From an uncultured Clostridia bacterium (GTDB lineage Bacteria > Bacillota > Clostridia > Christensenellales > CAG-138): a stretch of 56,020 nucleotides of DNA. This document shows positions 16,355-25,110 of the stretch, piece by piece. Below the pieces are notes generated by a model. That model was not told the DNA's origin. It was given only the letters and a program-made list of their open reading frames with translations, and made no database searches. Each line of letters opens with the position of its first letter. Within the stretch, counting starts at the first letter, position 1. Both the position numbers and the translations under genes were made by a program. Location of the stretch: the NCBI GenBank assembly GCA_944366945.1, contig CALVWJ010000016.1, positions 1 to 56,020 of the forward strand. Direction: 5' to 3'.

Positions 16355-18088
16355 ATGCACCTTGTAAAACGCTTCATAGCATACTATAAGCCCCACCGCA
16401 AACTGTTTGCCATCGATATGGCCTGCGCGTTCATCGTTGCGGTGTGCGACCTGTTTTATCCCATCATTGCAGGGAACATCATCGACGATTACGTGCCCAA
16501 CCAGAATTTAAGGATGCTTTTGATCTGGTCCGGCGTGCTGCTCGGCATTTATTTGCTCAAAGCCGTGCTCAACTATATCATTCAATATTGGGGGCATGTA
16601 GTAGGTGTGCGCATCCAGGGGGATATGCGGCGCGATATGTTCCGCCATATGCAGAAGCTGCCCTTTGCATTCTTCGATGAAAACAAAACGGGCACGCTTC
16701 TTTCCCGCATGGTGAATGACCTGCAGGATGTTTCCGAGCTTGCGCACCATGGGCCCGAGGACCTTTTCCTCTCGCTCATTATGCTGGTGGGCTCTTTTAT
16801 CATCCTTGCGGGCACGGATCTCCTTTTAACGGTCATCATATTCGCCTTTTTGCCGGTGATGGTATTTGTTGCCGCAAAGCTGCGCCGCGGCATGCAGGAT
16901 GCGTTCCGCGCAACGCGCGTGGAAGTGGGCGAGGTCAACGCCAATGTGGAAACGGCAATTGCCGGCATGCGCGTGTCCCGCTCCTATACGGCGGCTTCCC
17001 ATGAAAATAGGAAGTTTGACAGCGCCAATGAGCGCTTCAAGGCTGCGCGCGGCCGTGCGTACCGTGAAATGGGCAAGTTCAATTCCAGCATGACGCTGTT
17101 CAACGACCTGCTCTACCTGGTCGTGCTGCTTGCTGGTGGACTTTTCTTCTACTATAAGCGCATCAGCATCGGCGATTTTACAAAGTATATCCTCTTTATT
17201 ACCATGTTCTTGAAGCCCATCAACCGCCTGGTGAGCATTTTTGAACAGCTCCAAAACGGCATGACGGGGTTCCAGCGCTTCATTGAGATCATGGACCAGA
17301 AAGATGAGACGGATACGGGCACGATCTCTGCGGAATCGCTCAAGGGGGACATCGCCTTTGACCATGTGAGCTTCCGCTATGAAAACAGCGATGCGGCGGA
17401 TGCGGAAAGCAAGGTAATCCACGATCTTTCCCTGCGCATAGCCCCGGGTAAAACGGTTGCCCTCGTTGGCCCTTCGGGCGGCGGGAAAACGACCATCTGC
17501 AATCTGATCCCGCGCTTCTATGAAGCGGATGCGGGCGTGATCTCCATCGATGGCATTGACATCCGCGACCTTACGCGGGAATCCCTCCGCCGCAACATCG
17601 GCATCGTAGCGCAGGATGTGTTCCTGTTCAATGGCACCATCCGCGAGAATATCGCCTATGGGAACCTGGATGCAACGGAAGAGGAGATCATAGAAGCCGC
17701 GAAAAAGGCACATATCCATGATTATATCATGACGCTTGATCACGGCTATGAAACGGGCGTGGGCGAACGCGGTGTGAAGCTTTCCGGCGGGCAGAAGCAG
17801 CGCATTTCCATCGCGCGCGTGTTTTTGAAGAACCCCTCCATCCTCATCCTGGATGAAGCCACAAGCGCGCTCGACAATGCCACGGAGATGCTCATCCAGC
17901 AGGCGCTCAACGACCTTTCCAAAGGGCGCACCTGCATCGTTGTGGCGCACAGGCTCTCCACCATCCGCAATGCGGATGAGATCATCGTTCTAACGCGGGA
18001 TGGCATCGCCGAACGGGGCACGCACGCGGAGCTCATCGCTGCGGGCGGCATCTATGCAGGGCTGTATCAATATCAGTTTAGGGAATAA
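16355..18088 (+). CDS. ABC exporter, fused permease and ATPase
   Basis: A 577-residue half-transporter: six membrane helices (residues ~15-310) followed by a nucleotide-binding domain with Walker A GPSGGGKTT, Q-loop AQDVF, signature LSGGQKQR, Walker B ILILDEATSALD and H-loop VAHRLSTIRNAD. All catalytic residues are present, so it can function as a homodimer. The sequence resembles lipid/multidrug exporters of the MsbA/BmrA type. The start at 16355 gives an 11-nt spacing to GGAGG; the ATG at 16346 is too close. It follows the CotH-VTC-DUF4956 cluster on the same strand, but co-function is only inferred. Confidence 0.9.
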   Translation: MHLVKRFIAYYKPHRKLFAIDMACAFIVAVCDLFYPIIAGNIIDDYVPNQNLRMLLIWSGVLLGIYLLKAVLNYIIQYWGHVVGVRIQGDMRRDMFRHMQKLPFAFFDENKTGTLLSRMVNDLQDVSELAHHGPEDLFLSLIMLVGSFIILAGTDLLLTVIIFAFLPVMVFVAAKLRRGMQDAFRATRVEVGEVNANVETAIAGMRVSRSYTAASHENRKFDSANERFKAARGRAYREMGKFNSSMTLFNDLLYLVVLLAGGLFFYYKRISIGDFTKYILFITMFLKPINRLVSIFEQLQNGMTGFQRFIEIMDQKDETDTGTISAESLKGDIAFDHVSFRYENSDAADAESKVIHDLSLRIAPGKTVALVGPSGGGKTTICNLIPRFYEADAGVISIDGIDIRDLTRESLRRNIGIVAQDVFLFNGTIRENIAYGNLDATEEEIIEAAKKAHIHDYIMTLDHGYETGVGERGVKLSGGQKQRISIARVFLKNPSILILDEATSALDNATEMLIQQALNDLSKGRTCIVVAHRLSTIRNADEIIVLTRDGIAERGTHAELIAAGGIYAGLYQYQFRE

Positions 18089-18110
18089 CGCAGCAAAGCG
18101 AAAAAACCTC

Positions 18111-18147
18111 AACGGGCGGCAGCGGTTTAGGCTGCCGCCCGTTTTTG
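18111..18147 (+). terminator. Rho-independent terminator
   Basis: A 13-bp stem AACGGGCGGCAGC / GCTGCCGCCCGTT with loop GGTTTAG and a TTTT tail, 23 nt after the exporter stop. Confidence 0.9.
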
Positions 18148-18176
18148 TATAAAGAAAACCACTTGCAGTGGTACCA

Positions 18177-18332
18177 ATGAAGACCATAGTCGATATTGGA
18201 GGAAGCAAAACTCGCTTTGCCATAATGGAAGCGCGGTTAGCCAACTGCACAGCCAAGCAAAGGGAGGTCATTCGAAGTGAACAACGTAAACAGTTTATCG
18301 CACACAAGCTGGAATTGCAGATTATCACATAG
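18177..18332 (+). pseudogene. Fragment resembling a ROK-kinase N-terminus
   Basis: A 51-codon frame starting MKTIVDIGGSKTRFAIM, which looks like the phosphate-1 loop of ROK-family sugar kinases (DIGGTKTRFA). After ~18 residues the similarity ends and the frame runs into the IS remnant. There is no ribosome binding site. It may be the 5' scrap of a gene disrupted by the insertion. The resemblance is short, so confidence is low. Confidence 0.35.
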
Positions 18333-18640
18333 TGTATGTGCGGAAATATCGGCGCAAAGTATGCTATGGGCAGAAGGGAAAGGAGGCAGGAGAAAGCCTG
18401 CAAACAGTGTGCAATTGAAAGAAAGTGAAAATCATAGAGGCAGAGATATGCCCGGACCACATACACACGCTCTGGAGAAACCTCCTAAATATGCGGTATC
18501 GAGTTTCATGGGATACCTAAAAAGGAAGAACAGCTTGATGATATACGGGAAGTATCTGGAATTGAAGTATAAATACTGCAACAGTTCTGGTGCAGAGGAT
18601 ACTGCGTAGATACAGCAGCAAACATGCAATGGGAAACTTC
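18277..18640 (+). mobile_element. Degenerate IS200/IS605-family transposase (tnpA) remnant
   Basis: A GTG start after AAAGGGAGG opens a frame beginning MNNVNSLSHTSWNC, the usual TnpA(Y1) start. Later the same frame gives PPKYAVSSFMGYLKRKNSLM and LKYKYCNSSG, matching the conserved PPKxSVSxFMGYLKGKSSLMI...LKYKYGNR block. In between, the HxH active-site region is garbled (MPGPHTHALE), and the frame stops at 18609. The next frame carries GYCVDTAAN, where intact TnpA has GYYVDTVG with the catalytic Tyr. It is therefore frameshifted and inactive. The remnant is more AT-rich than its surroundings. Confidence 0.8.
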
Positions 18641-18647
18641 TAAAAAG

Positions 18648-18717
18648 CCCGTTTACGGGCGGCAAGTAACAACCCTTGGCGACTGACAGACCGTACCAGC
18701 ACGATGTGACGCGTGCG
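18648..18717. repeat. Hairpins downstream of the IS remnant
   Basis: GCCCG-TTTA-CGGGC (from ~18647) and TACCAGC...GCTGGTA (about 18694-18723) are short stem-loops of the kind that mark IS200/IS605 ends. The boundary of the element is not determined. Confidence 0.4.
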
Positions 18718-18741
18718 CTGGTATTCCGGAATTTTACTTGT

Positions 18742-18780
18742 CAATGAATAACTTCCAGCTTTGCCGGGGGTTATTCATTG
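18742..18780. repeat. Long inverted repeat
   Basis: CAATGAATAAC (18742-18752) and GTTATTCATTG (18770-18780) are exact reverse complements; the inner TTCC/GGGG can extend the stem. No gene or T tract is nearby. Between 18781 and 19037 I see only the hairpin at 18969. Confidence 0.65.
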
Positions 18781-18968
18781 GGCTTGCGAAACCAAGAAAA
18801 GGCAGGGCAAAAGCTATGGGCAACGGCTCTCTGATGCTGGAAGGGCAAGGATGCCGGAGCGCGGGGAAGGATGGGCCTTGCTGGGGGCGCATGCCGAACA
18901 CGCGGCGCGCATGCGCTTTCAGCGCCCCTGGGGAATCCGCTGCTTTACCCGCCTGCCGCAGGCGCGCA

Positions 18969-18999
18969 GAAGCCCGGGGCTGCAATCGCCTCGGGCTTC
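18969..18999 (-). terminator. Hairpin downstream of the surface-protein gene
   Basis: GAAGCCCG / CGGGCTTC, extended by GGC/GCC, loop TGCAATC. It lacks a U tract on the minus strand, so it is a weak terminator or stability element for the gene ending at 19038. Confidence 0.45.
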
Positions 19000-19037
19000 C
19001 AAATGCATCATCCTATGTTGGGCTTCCGCCTTTTGGG

Positions 19038-21152
19038 TTACCGGCCTGCACGCCGCTTTTTGCCGCAGGCGGCTGCCGCCGCAAGCGCTGCACCTAACGC
19101 AAGGAGCGCTGCACCGGGCAGCCATGCGCCATGCGCATCGCCCGTTTGCGGCACCTCAACGCCATCCGGCGAGGTGGTGGGCAGGGTGTCGTCCGGCGTG
19201 ATGATGCCGCTCGAGCCTTGGCCGGTCATCACCCCGCACACAACGCAGCGGTAATTCACATAGCGGTGCGCCTCGTGCCCATAGGTTGCCGTGCAGCCTT
19301 GATTGGCGCAGACATACCAGTGATACAGGCGATCGTATTGCAGCGCGGAGAAATTGTGCGCAGGCTTTGGATCGGATACGGCGGTGGCATCATTGCTGTA
19401 GGAGATCTCCTCCGCATAGCAGGCGGCATACCCCCTGTACACGGCCGCGCCGCGCAAAACCGGCGCAGCCTGCGTGCCGAGTGCTTGCCCCCACACGTTC
19501 TCGCTCCTGTTTGCGTTTAACAGGTACGCTACCTCGCCGGAGGCAAATTGGGCTGCGGTTTTGCCGCCATCGTTGTTTTCCCTGTCGTTGGTATAATAGC
19601 TGTTTTCAACGGTAGCACCATTCAAACGGATTCCGGCAATCGGATGCGCCGTCGATGCATAGCCGGGGTAAGTGGCCGTGGCCGTGCCGGTGCCGTAACA
19701 GTTTGTAATCGTCCCGCCGTCTAGCTGGCCGCATATGCCGCCCACATACCATGCGCCCGTAATCGCGCCGGTGTTGTAGCAATCGATGATCATGCCGCCG
19801 TTATGCGTGCATCCGGCGATGCCGCCTATGGAAGATCCATTCTGCGAAGTAACACTGCCGGTATTGTAGCATTCTCGAATGGCGCCTTGGTTGTCGCCCA
19901 CAATGCCGCCACCATACATGAAAGCGACGCTGATCTCACCGCCGAGGTTGTAGCAGTTTTCAATCAGCCCATGGTTGGTTCCGCAGATAGCGCCTGCGTA
20001 GCCCGAATCCGGCTTTACGCTCGGGTTGATCATGCCGAGGTTTTTTACGACGCCGCTTACTCCGATGGTTTTGAAGAGACCTTCATTGTTGAATACGCTT
20101 GCCGCAGCATCGCTTGCCACACTTAAGTTGGAAATGGTATATCCGCAGCCGTCGAATGTGCCGGTGTAGGGGGTGCCATATGTTCCAACCTGCATCGCCA
20201 CCCAGTTCATGCCCTCCGGCATGGTAATGCTGTTCACAAGGCGCGCATTGAGCGCGGCGTTCGCGTCGCTTTCCTTGAGCTTTTCCGCGAACCAGAACAG
20301 GTTGCCGGCGTTTTTGATCTCATAGTACCCGTCGTCCGCCTGCGCTGCGGGCTGATAATGCTTCTTATCCGCGGAAATGCCGTTTTCATCATATCCGAGC
20401 GGCTGCACCTTAATGTAGCGGCAGTAACCCCAGCTAGTTTCATTATAAGCTACAAGCTCTTCCCAGCTGTTGAGGATGGCGGTAGCCGAATACCCGGCAT
20501 ATCCGCTGAGATCCGGCTTGGTATTGGTGGCGTAGCAAGAATAAGGGTTGGTAGACGCGGCATCCAGCTCCACCGTGCCGCCGTTGATCTTGAAATAGCG
20601 CGCGGGAAGGCCTGTGTCCGCGCCATAGGAACCGTCAACATAGACGGCATAGATTCCGCTTGTGCCATCCGCATCGACCGTGACCGTGCCGCCGTTGATA
20701 ATTATTCCGGCTTCATTCTCGGTGTATCCCGTGGATATGGCTCTTGTTTCAATACTCGCGCCGCTTGCCGTGACATTCAGTGCACCTGCGCCGCCAATTG
20801 TAATAATGCCGTTTGCATGAATGCCTGCAACGATTTGCCCGCTCGATATGGTTATGCTGTTCTCACCGATGAGTTGAATCTGGATAGCGCCCTCCGCATA
20901 AATGCCGGCGCTGTAAATAGAGCTTACACTCGTAGGATTCGGGGTATTGATTGTGGCTCCGTTCAGCGTGAGCGTGTTTGTTGCCGCATCATAGGAAACT
21001 GTACCGCTATCGCCCAGCACGTTGCCCGCGTTCTCCGACGTTACCTCTGTCCCGTTTACCCACAGGCTGTAGGATTCCGCGAACGCGGCGGCAGGCAGCA
21101 GCAGGGCCACTGCAAGGGCGGCGAGCAGCGCTGCCAAAAAACGTTTTTTCAT
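19038..21152 (-). CDS. Sortase-anchored surface protein with GLUG repeats (VPQTGD)
   Basis: A 704-residue exported protein. A signal peptide (residues 1-25, ending AAAFA) is followed by beta-helix-like repeats with alternating INGGT / GAGxLNV strands (about 45-190), then four or more GLUG-type repeats (GLIENCYNLGGEIS, GAIRECYNTGSVTS, IIDCYNTGAITG, TITNCYGTGTATA). The C-terminus is a cell-wall sorting signal: VPQTGD at 667-672, a hydrophobic helix and KKRR. It is expected to be attached to peptidoglycan by a sortase such as the one at 51131. The ribosome binding site is AAAGGGATG. Adhesin or carbohydrate binding is plausible but unproven. Confidence 0.9.
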   Translation of the reverse strand: MKKRFLAALLAALAVALLLPAAAFAESYSLWVNGTEVTSENAGNVLGDSGTVSYDAATNTLTLNGATINTPNPTSVSSIYSAGIYAEGAIQIQLIGENSITISSGQIVAGIHANGIITIGGAGALNVTASGASIETRAISTGYTENEAGIIINGGTVTVDADGTSGIYAVYVDGSYGADTGLPARYFKINGGTVELDAASTNPYSCYATNTKPDLSGYAGYSATAILNSWEELVAYNETSWGYCRYIKVQPLGYDENGISADKKHYQPAAQADDGYYEIKNAGNLFWFAEKLKESDANAALNARLVNSITMPEGMNWVAMQVGTYGTPYTGTFDGCGYTISNLSVASDAAASVFNNEGLFKTIGVSGVVKNLGMINPSVKPDSGYAGAICGTNHGLIENCYNLGGEISVAFMYGGGIVGDNQGAIRECYNTGSVTSQNGSSIGGIAGCTHNGGMIIDCYNTGAITGAWYVGGICGQLDGGTITNCYGTGTATATYPGYASTAHPIAGIRLNGATVENSYYTNDRENNDGGKTAAQFASGEVAYLLNANRSENVWGQALGTQAAPVLRGAAVYRGYAACYAEEISYSNDATAVSDPKPAHNFSALQYDRLYHWYVCANQGCTATYGHEAHRYVNYRCVVCGVMTGQGSSGIITPDDTLPTTSPDGVEVPQTGDAHGAWLPGAALLALGAALAAAAACGKKRRAGR

Positions 21153-21204
21153 AAGTGCATCCCTTTCTTTCGTTGTTGCTCTGGTTCATAAAAAAACACA
21201 AAAA

Positions 21205-21295
21205 ATACACCTTGCCCAGGAAAAACGGGCAGATTGCACCTTGCGGTGTTATAAAATTGCAGCTTTACAGGAAATGCGGGCAGGATTACACTTTG
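21205..21295 (-). repeat. Three direct repeats upstream of the surface-protein gene
   Basis: ATACACCTTG (21205-21214), TTGCACCTTG (21234-21243) and TTACACTTTG (21286-21295) are related decamers, the latter two preceded by GGGCAG. They lie in the 370-bp spacer between the surface-protein and spmA starts, where a regulator could bind. No clear promoter was identified in this spacer. Confidence 0.4.
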
Positions 21296-21524
21296 CTTGC
21301 CAAAGCTGCGCCCATCTCTCTTCCTAATACAAATGCAATTCTGCTCTTTGTGTAATTCTAACTATACCATGGATCCAACCGGGTCTCAAGCGGTTTTATG
21401 CGGTGGCACGGCGCGTTTAGCGGGAAATGGCATCCCCCAGGGCCGCGCTTGGGATGACGGGCAGGTTTTGCGGCCGGGTGCAAAAAAAGAGCATTCCCAG
21501 GCATAGCGCCGCATAAAATGCGGT

Positions 21525-22163
21525 ATGATGAATTGGCTTTGGGGTTGCATGCTCCTCGTGGGGCTCATAGCGTGCATGGTCAGCGGCAATGCTGAAGGTG
21601 CATTGGATGCAATGCTTGCGGGCGCAGGAGAAGCGGTCACGCTTTCCCTTTCGCTTGCAGGCGCTTATATGCTGTGGATGGGCTTGATGCGCGTTGCGAA
21701 GGAGGCGGGGCTCATCGATGCGCTCGCCCGCCTGGTGCGAAAACCACTCGCCTTGCTGTTCCCCGGTTCCCCCGGCGCGGTTGCACCGGTTACGTTGAAC
21801 CTGGCGGCAAATTTCTTTGGCATGGGCAGCGCCGCGACGCCATTCGGCCTTGCCGCCATGAAGGAGCTGCGCGTTGCAGCGGATCGGGACGGTGTGCCGG
21901 AAGGTACGGCTTCCGACGATATGTGCATGTTCCTTTCGCTGAACTCTTCTGCAGTGGAGCTTTTGCCAACCGGCGTGCTGGCACTTCGGGCTGCCGCGGG
22001 TTCAGCGGATGTTTACTGCGTGGTGCTTCCTACGTTTATCGCTTCGCTGCTTGCGTTCGCTTCGGCGATTGTGCTGTGCAAGTTTTTCTGCCGCCTCTGG
22101 CCACAGCCCGGCCGAGCGCGGCCGCCGCAGCGCGTTCGGCGCAGGGCAAGGGGGCGCGCATGA
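21525..22163 (+). CDS. spmA: Spore maturation protein A
   Basis: A 212-residue integral membrane protein of the nucleoside-recognition/Gate domain family. In Bacillus SpmA and SpmB are needed for proper spore core dehydration. Characteristic features are LSLAGAYMLWMGLMRVAKEAGL, PVTLNLAANFFGMGSAATPFGL and MCMFLSLNSSAVELLPT. The last ~20 residues are a basic tail longer than usual. The start codon is one of two adjacent ATGs (21525/21528) without a strong ribosome binding site. The stop overlaps the spmB start (ATGA). Confidence 0.92.
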   Translation: MMNWLWGCMLLVGLIACMVSGNAEGALDAMLAGAGEAVTLSLSLAGAYMLWMGLMRVAKEAGLIDALARLVRKPLALLFPGSPGAVAPVTLNLAANFFGMGSAATPFGLAAMKELRVAADRDGVPEGTASDDMCMFLSLNSSAVELLPTGVLALRAAAGSADVYCVVLPTFIASLLAFASAIVLCKFFCRLWPQPGRARPPQRVRRRARGRA

Positions 22164-22663
22164 GCTATATTATGCCTCTGATGATCCTGCTCCTGCTCGG
22201 CTATGCGCTGTACAAGCGGGTGAATATTTATGACGCATTCACGCGCGGCGCGCAGGAGGCGCTGCCGCTTCTCGTGCAGGTGCTGCCGTTTATGGCGGCC
22301 ATGATGATCGCCATGAACCTTTTTCGGTCTTCGGGTGCGCTCTCCGCGTTTATCCGCTGGATCGAGCCGCTCCTCAGCAAGCTGGGTATCCCTGCGGAGC
22401 TGGTGCCGCTTCTGGTGCTGCGCCCGTTTTCGGGCAGCGCGGCGATTGCGCTGCTGCAGGATGTGTTCACCAACCATGGGGTGGATAGCTTTGCGGGCCT
22501 CGCCGCAAGCTTGATGCTGGGTTCAACGGAAACCATTTTCTATACCGTAGCGCTTTATTTTGGCTCCATAGGCGTGCGGAAAACCCGCATTACCATCGCC
22601 GTCGCACTGCTTTCAGGCGTGGTGGGTGCGGTTGCTGCATTTTTGTTCGCGCAGGCGATGTAA
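22160..22663 (+). CDS. spmB: Spore maturation protein B
   Basis: A 167-residue Gate-domain membrane protein, partner of SpmA. Motifs are YDAFTRGAQEALPLL, VLPFMAAMMIAMNLFRSSGAL, PLLVLRPFSGSAA and LMLGSTETIFYTVALYFGSIG. It overlaps spmA by 4 nt and is translationally coupled. Its presence supports an endospore-forming ancestry for this organism. Confidence 0.93.
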   Translation: MSYIMPLMILLLLGYALYKRVNIYDAFTRGAQEALPLLVQVLPFMAAMMIAMNLFRSSGALSAFIRWIEPLLSKLGIPAELVPLLVLRPFSGSAAIALLQDVFTNHGVDSFAGLAASLMLGSTETIFYTVALYFGSIGVRKTRITIAVALLSGVVGAVAAFLFAQAM

Positions 22664-22684
22664 TGCAGTTTTTTGCTGACGTGA

Positions 22685-22713
22685 TTGCAAATGCTTCACA
22701 GATTTGCTAAAAT
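22685..22713 (+). promoter_or_regulatory. comB promoter
   Basis: -35 TTGCAA (22685-22690), 17-bp spacer, -10 TAAAAT (22708-22713). A hairpin (CTCGGG..CCCGAG, 22720-22742) immediately precedes the GGAGG of comB and may limit its translation. Confidence 0.65.
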
Positions 22714-22752
22714 AAAATCTCGGGGGAAGGTTACTCCCGAGGAGGAACCAAT

Positions 22753-23466
22753 ATGAAAATTGACATTGTTCCCGTTTATGGGAAGCTGCTGAGCAGCCAT
22801 ATTTCGTGCAGCACGGTGATCGTCGTGGATGTGTTGCGCTCCACAAGCTGCATCACCATGGCGGTAAAGAACGGCGCAGAGCGGGTGATCCCTGCGGTGG
22901 ATCCCGGGGAGGCGGCATCCATTGCCGGGCGCCTTGGCTTAAAGGATTGCGTGCTTGCCGGGGAGCGCGGCGGCATCAAGCTGCCGGATTTCAACCTGGG
23001 CAATTCGCCTGCGGAATACTCCAAGGAAAACGTGCAGGGCAAAACGGTGGTCATCAGCACCTCCAATGGCACGGCGGCTATCCACGGATCTTCCGCTGCA
23101 AAGGATGTGCTCATTGGCGCGATGATTAACCGCACAGCGGTGGCGCGGCGCGCGCTCAAGCTGGGCAACGATATTTTGATCGTCTGCGCGGGCACGGACG
23201 GCGCCATTTCAGCAGATGACCTTATCGCTGCGGGTGCGATTGCAGATGCTGTATGCCGTGAGGCTACGGTTGCAGTGGAAGCAACCGACATTGTGAAGGT
23301 GTGCTGCATGCTCTATGTGGATTGGGCAGAGGGCCGCGCGGATCTTTCCGCTACGTTCCATTATGCCCGCCTGGTGCGCTTGGGCTTTACAGAGGATGTC
23401 CGCTTCTGCTTTACACCAGATGTTACGGACGTGGTGCCCGTTTATGAAAACGGGATTATCCGCTAA
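22753..23466 (+). CDS. comB: 2-phosphosulfolactate phosphatase family protein (ComB)
   Basis: A 237-residue ComB-family Mg-dependent phosphatase. In methanogens ComB dephosphorylates 2-phosphosulfolactate on the way to coenzyme M; many bacteria have homologues, with sulfolactate as product. Hallmarks are VVDVLRSTSCITMAVKNGA, LAGERGGIKLPDFNLGNSP, VISTSNGT and CAGTDG. No other sulfolactate or coenzyme M gene is nearby, so its physiological role here is unclear. The ribosome binding site is GAGGAGG. Confidence 0.88.
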   Translation: MKIDIVPVYGKLLSSHISCSTVIVVDVLRSTSCITMAVKNGAERVIPAVDPGEAASIAGRLGLKDCVLAGERGGIKLPDFNLGNSPAEYSKENVQGKTVVISTSNGTAAIHGSSAAKDVLIGAMINRTAVARRALKLGNDILIVCAGTDGAISADDLIAAGAIADAVCREATVAVEATDIVKVCCMLYVDWAEGRADLSATFHYARLVRLGFTEDVRFCFTPDVTDVVPVYENGIIR

Positions 23467-23489
23467 GGTGTTATACTGCGTTTTTAGAT

Positions 23490-23525
23490 TCGGCCGCCGG
23501 TTTTCAAGCGGCCGATTTGTTGTTT
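23490..23525 (+). terminator. Rho-independent terminator
   Basis: TCGGCCGC (23490-23497) / GCGGCCGA (23508-23515) stem, loop CGGTTTTCAA, tail TTTGTTGTTTG, after comB. Confidence 0.8.
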
Positions 23526-23661
23526 GTTTACAAACTATCTCTTTACAAAAGCAGGAAGCTGCGATACTGTTTTGGCACTGGAATAAAATGCGCGCGGCTT
23601 CAATCTGCCTTATGCGCGCCATGCAATAGCCGGCCTTGCCGGCGGAAAACGGAGGTAAATT

Positions 23662-24996
23662 ATGAAAAGGAAAGTTGCGCTGACGCTGGCTTTGCTGCTG
23701 GCCGCGGCGCTTGCTGCCGGTTGCGCGGCGGGCGAGGACAAGCCTTCCGCTCAGCTCCCGAATCCCGTTGAGGAGGTGGACGGACCGGAGGACTTCCTGC
23801 CGCTTGGCATTGCGATCGATGCACCGCAAAACGCTGAGGATGTCTCTTATGCGATTATCAGCGATACGGTTGCGCAGGTAGAATTCACGCTGGATGGAAA
23901 CGGTTATACTTACCGTGCAGCAAAGGGAGAAGGCGATATTTCCGGCGTATCGGGGCTCTTCAACGTGGGGACGCTCAACGTAAATTGGGAATTTGAGGGA
24001 AAAGGCGTTTCCGCTGTGGTTAAAACTGCAGAAACCGGCGGGCGGCTTGCCACATGGGAGGAAGCGGGCATTTCCTATTCGCTTTGGACGGAAAGCGCCG
24101 TAAGCGATGATGTGATCTCTTCGCTCGTGCTTAAGCTCGTTGTGCAGCAGGGGCTTGCGGATCCGGAGGATACGCCGGCGCCATTTGCGCCCGTTGATTT
24201 TCTGGAAGCACGCACCGCGCAAGCGGATCTCAATGGCGATGGCGCCTTGGAAACCGTGAACCTTGTAACTACCACGGATGAATACGGCTGGGAACATAAT
24301 ACCCTTAATGTGACCACAGCGGACGGAACCGTATATGAACTGCAGGTCGGCGAAGAGGCATGGCTGCTGGAGATCCAGTGGGTCACCGTTTTACAGCTGA
24401 TCGACCTCGACCCGGATGATGGAATGCTGGAAGTGGTGCTTTCTGGAGACTATGCATCCTCGGATTATATCACGCTTATCTGCCGCTTCGACGGCACGCA
24501 GATTTTGATTGCCGGCAGTGAAGACCTGATTTCGGGTGAAACGTATTCCGGCATATATGGTGAATTTGAAGGCGCGGAGAATGGCATCGTAACCATTTCG
24601 GATGCGGTGGATGTGCTTGGCACCTGGTGGGGCACGCGGCGCTATGCGCTTTCAACCGAAGGTGCATTCGTGTTTTCCCCGGTAGAAGGGGAGCTTTGGC
24701 AGCGCGCGGACGGCGCTGCGGAGGATCCGCAAACCTGGGCAGATGAGGAATTCGGCCGTGCCCTTAGAACCAAGGCTGAGCTGCCCGTGACGCTTGATGG
24801 GGAGGGGGAAACGGCGCTGCCTGCCGGAACAAAACTGCTCATCACGGCGAGCGACAATAGCTCCATTGCACGTTTTGTGCTGGAGGATGGGCGCACAGGC
24901 ACGATTGCCTTTGTGCGGGATACCACGGATTGGGTTACGCGCATCAACGGCATCGAAGAATCGGAATACTTTGAAGTGCTGCCCTATGCAGGGTAA
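23662..24996 (+). CDS. Lipoprotein of unknown function
   Basis: A 444-residue exported protein with a lipoprotein signal: KRK, hydrophobic core and lipobox LAAGC (Cys21). The mature part begins with an acidic spacer, then a domain with QVEFTLDGNGYTYRAAKG (resembling DUF4367-type/anti-sigma-associated folds). An EF-hand-like DLNGDGALETVNL lies near residue 195, inside a region reminiscent of FG-GAP/VCBS lipoproteins. An SH3-like C-terminus (LPAGTKLLITASD.., GRTGTIAFV) completes it. CGGAGG precedes the ATG. It is probably on the outer face of the membrane, with possible calcium binding. Confidence 0.8.
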   Translation: MKRKVALTLALLLAAALAAGCAAGEDKPSAQLPNPVEEVDGPEDFLPLGIAIDAPQNAEDVSYAIISDTVAQVEFTLDGNGYTYRAAKGEGDISGVSGLFNVGTLNVNWEFEGKGVSAVVKTAETGGRLATWEEAGISYSLWTESAVSDDVISSLVLKLVVQQGLADPEDTPAPFAPVDFLEARTAQADLNGDGALETVNLVTTTDEYGWEHNTLNVTTADGTVYELQVGEEAWLLEIQWVTVLQLIDLDPDDGMLEVVLSGDYASSDYITLICRFDGTQILIAGSEDLISGETYSGIYGEFEGAENGIVTISDAVDVLGTWWGTRRYALSTEGAFVFSPVEGELWQRADGAAEDPQTWADEEFGRALRTKAELPVTLDGEGETALPAGTKLLITASDNSSIARFVLEDGRTGTIAFVRDTTDWVTRINGIEESEYFEVLPYAG

Positions 24997-25069
24997 AGGC
25001 AAGAATGCCTAATTTAAGGGCGGCGGCCTGGAAGCCATCGGGGCATATTGGGCAGCCGCATGCTCATCG

Positions 25070-25110
25070 GCGGGCGGGATACCACAGCAGGCATCCCGCC
25101 CGCTTCTTTC
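25070..25110 (+). terminator. Rho-independent terminator
   Basis: A perfect 11-bp stem GCGGGCGGGAT (25070-25080) / ATCCCGCCCGC (25093-25103) with tail TTCTTTC. From here to the promoter at 25752 (about 640 bp) I see no convincing gene; the open frames lack ribosome binding sites and family resemblance. Confidence 0.8.
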
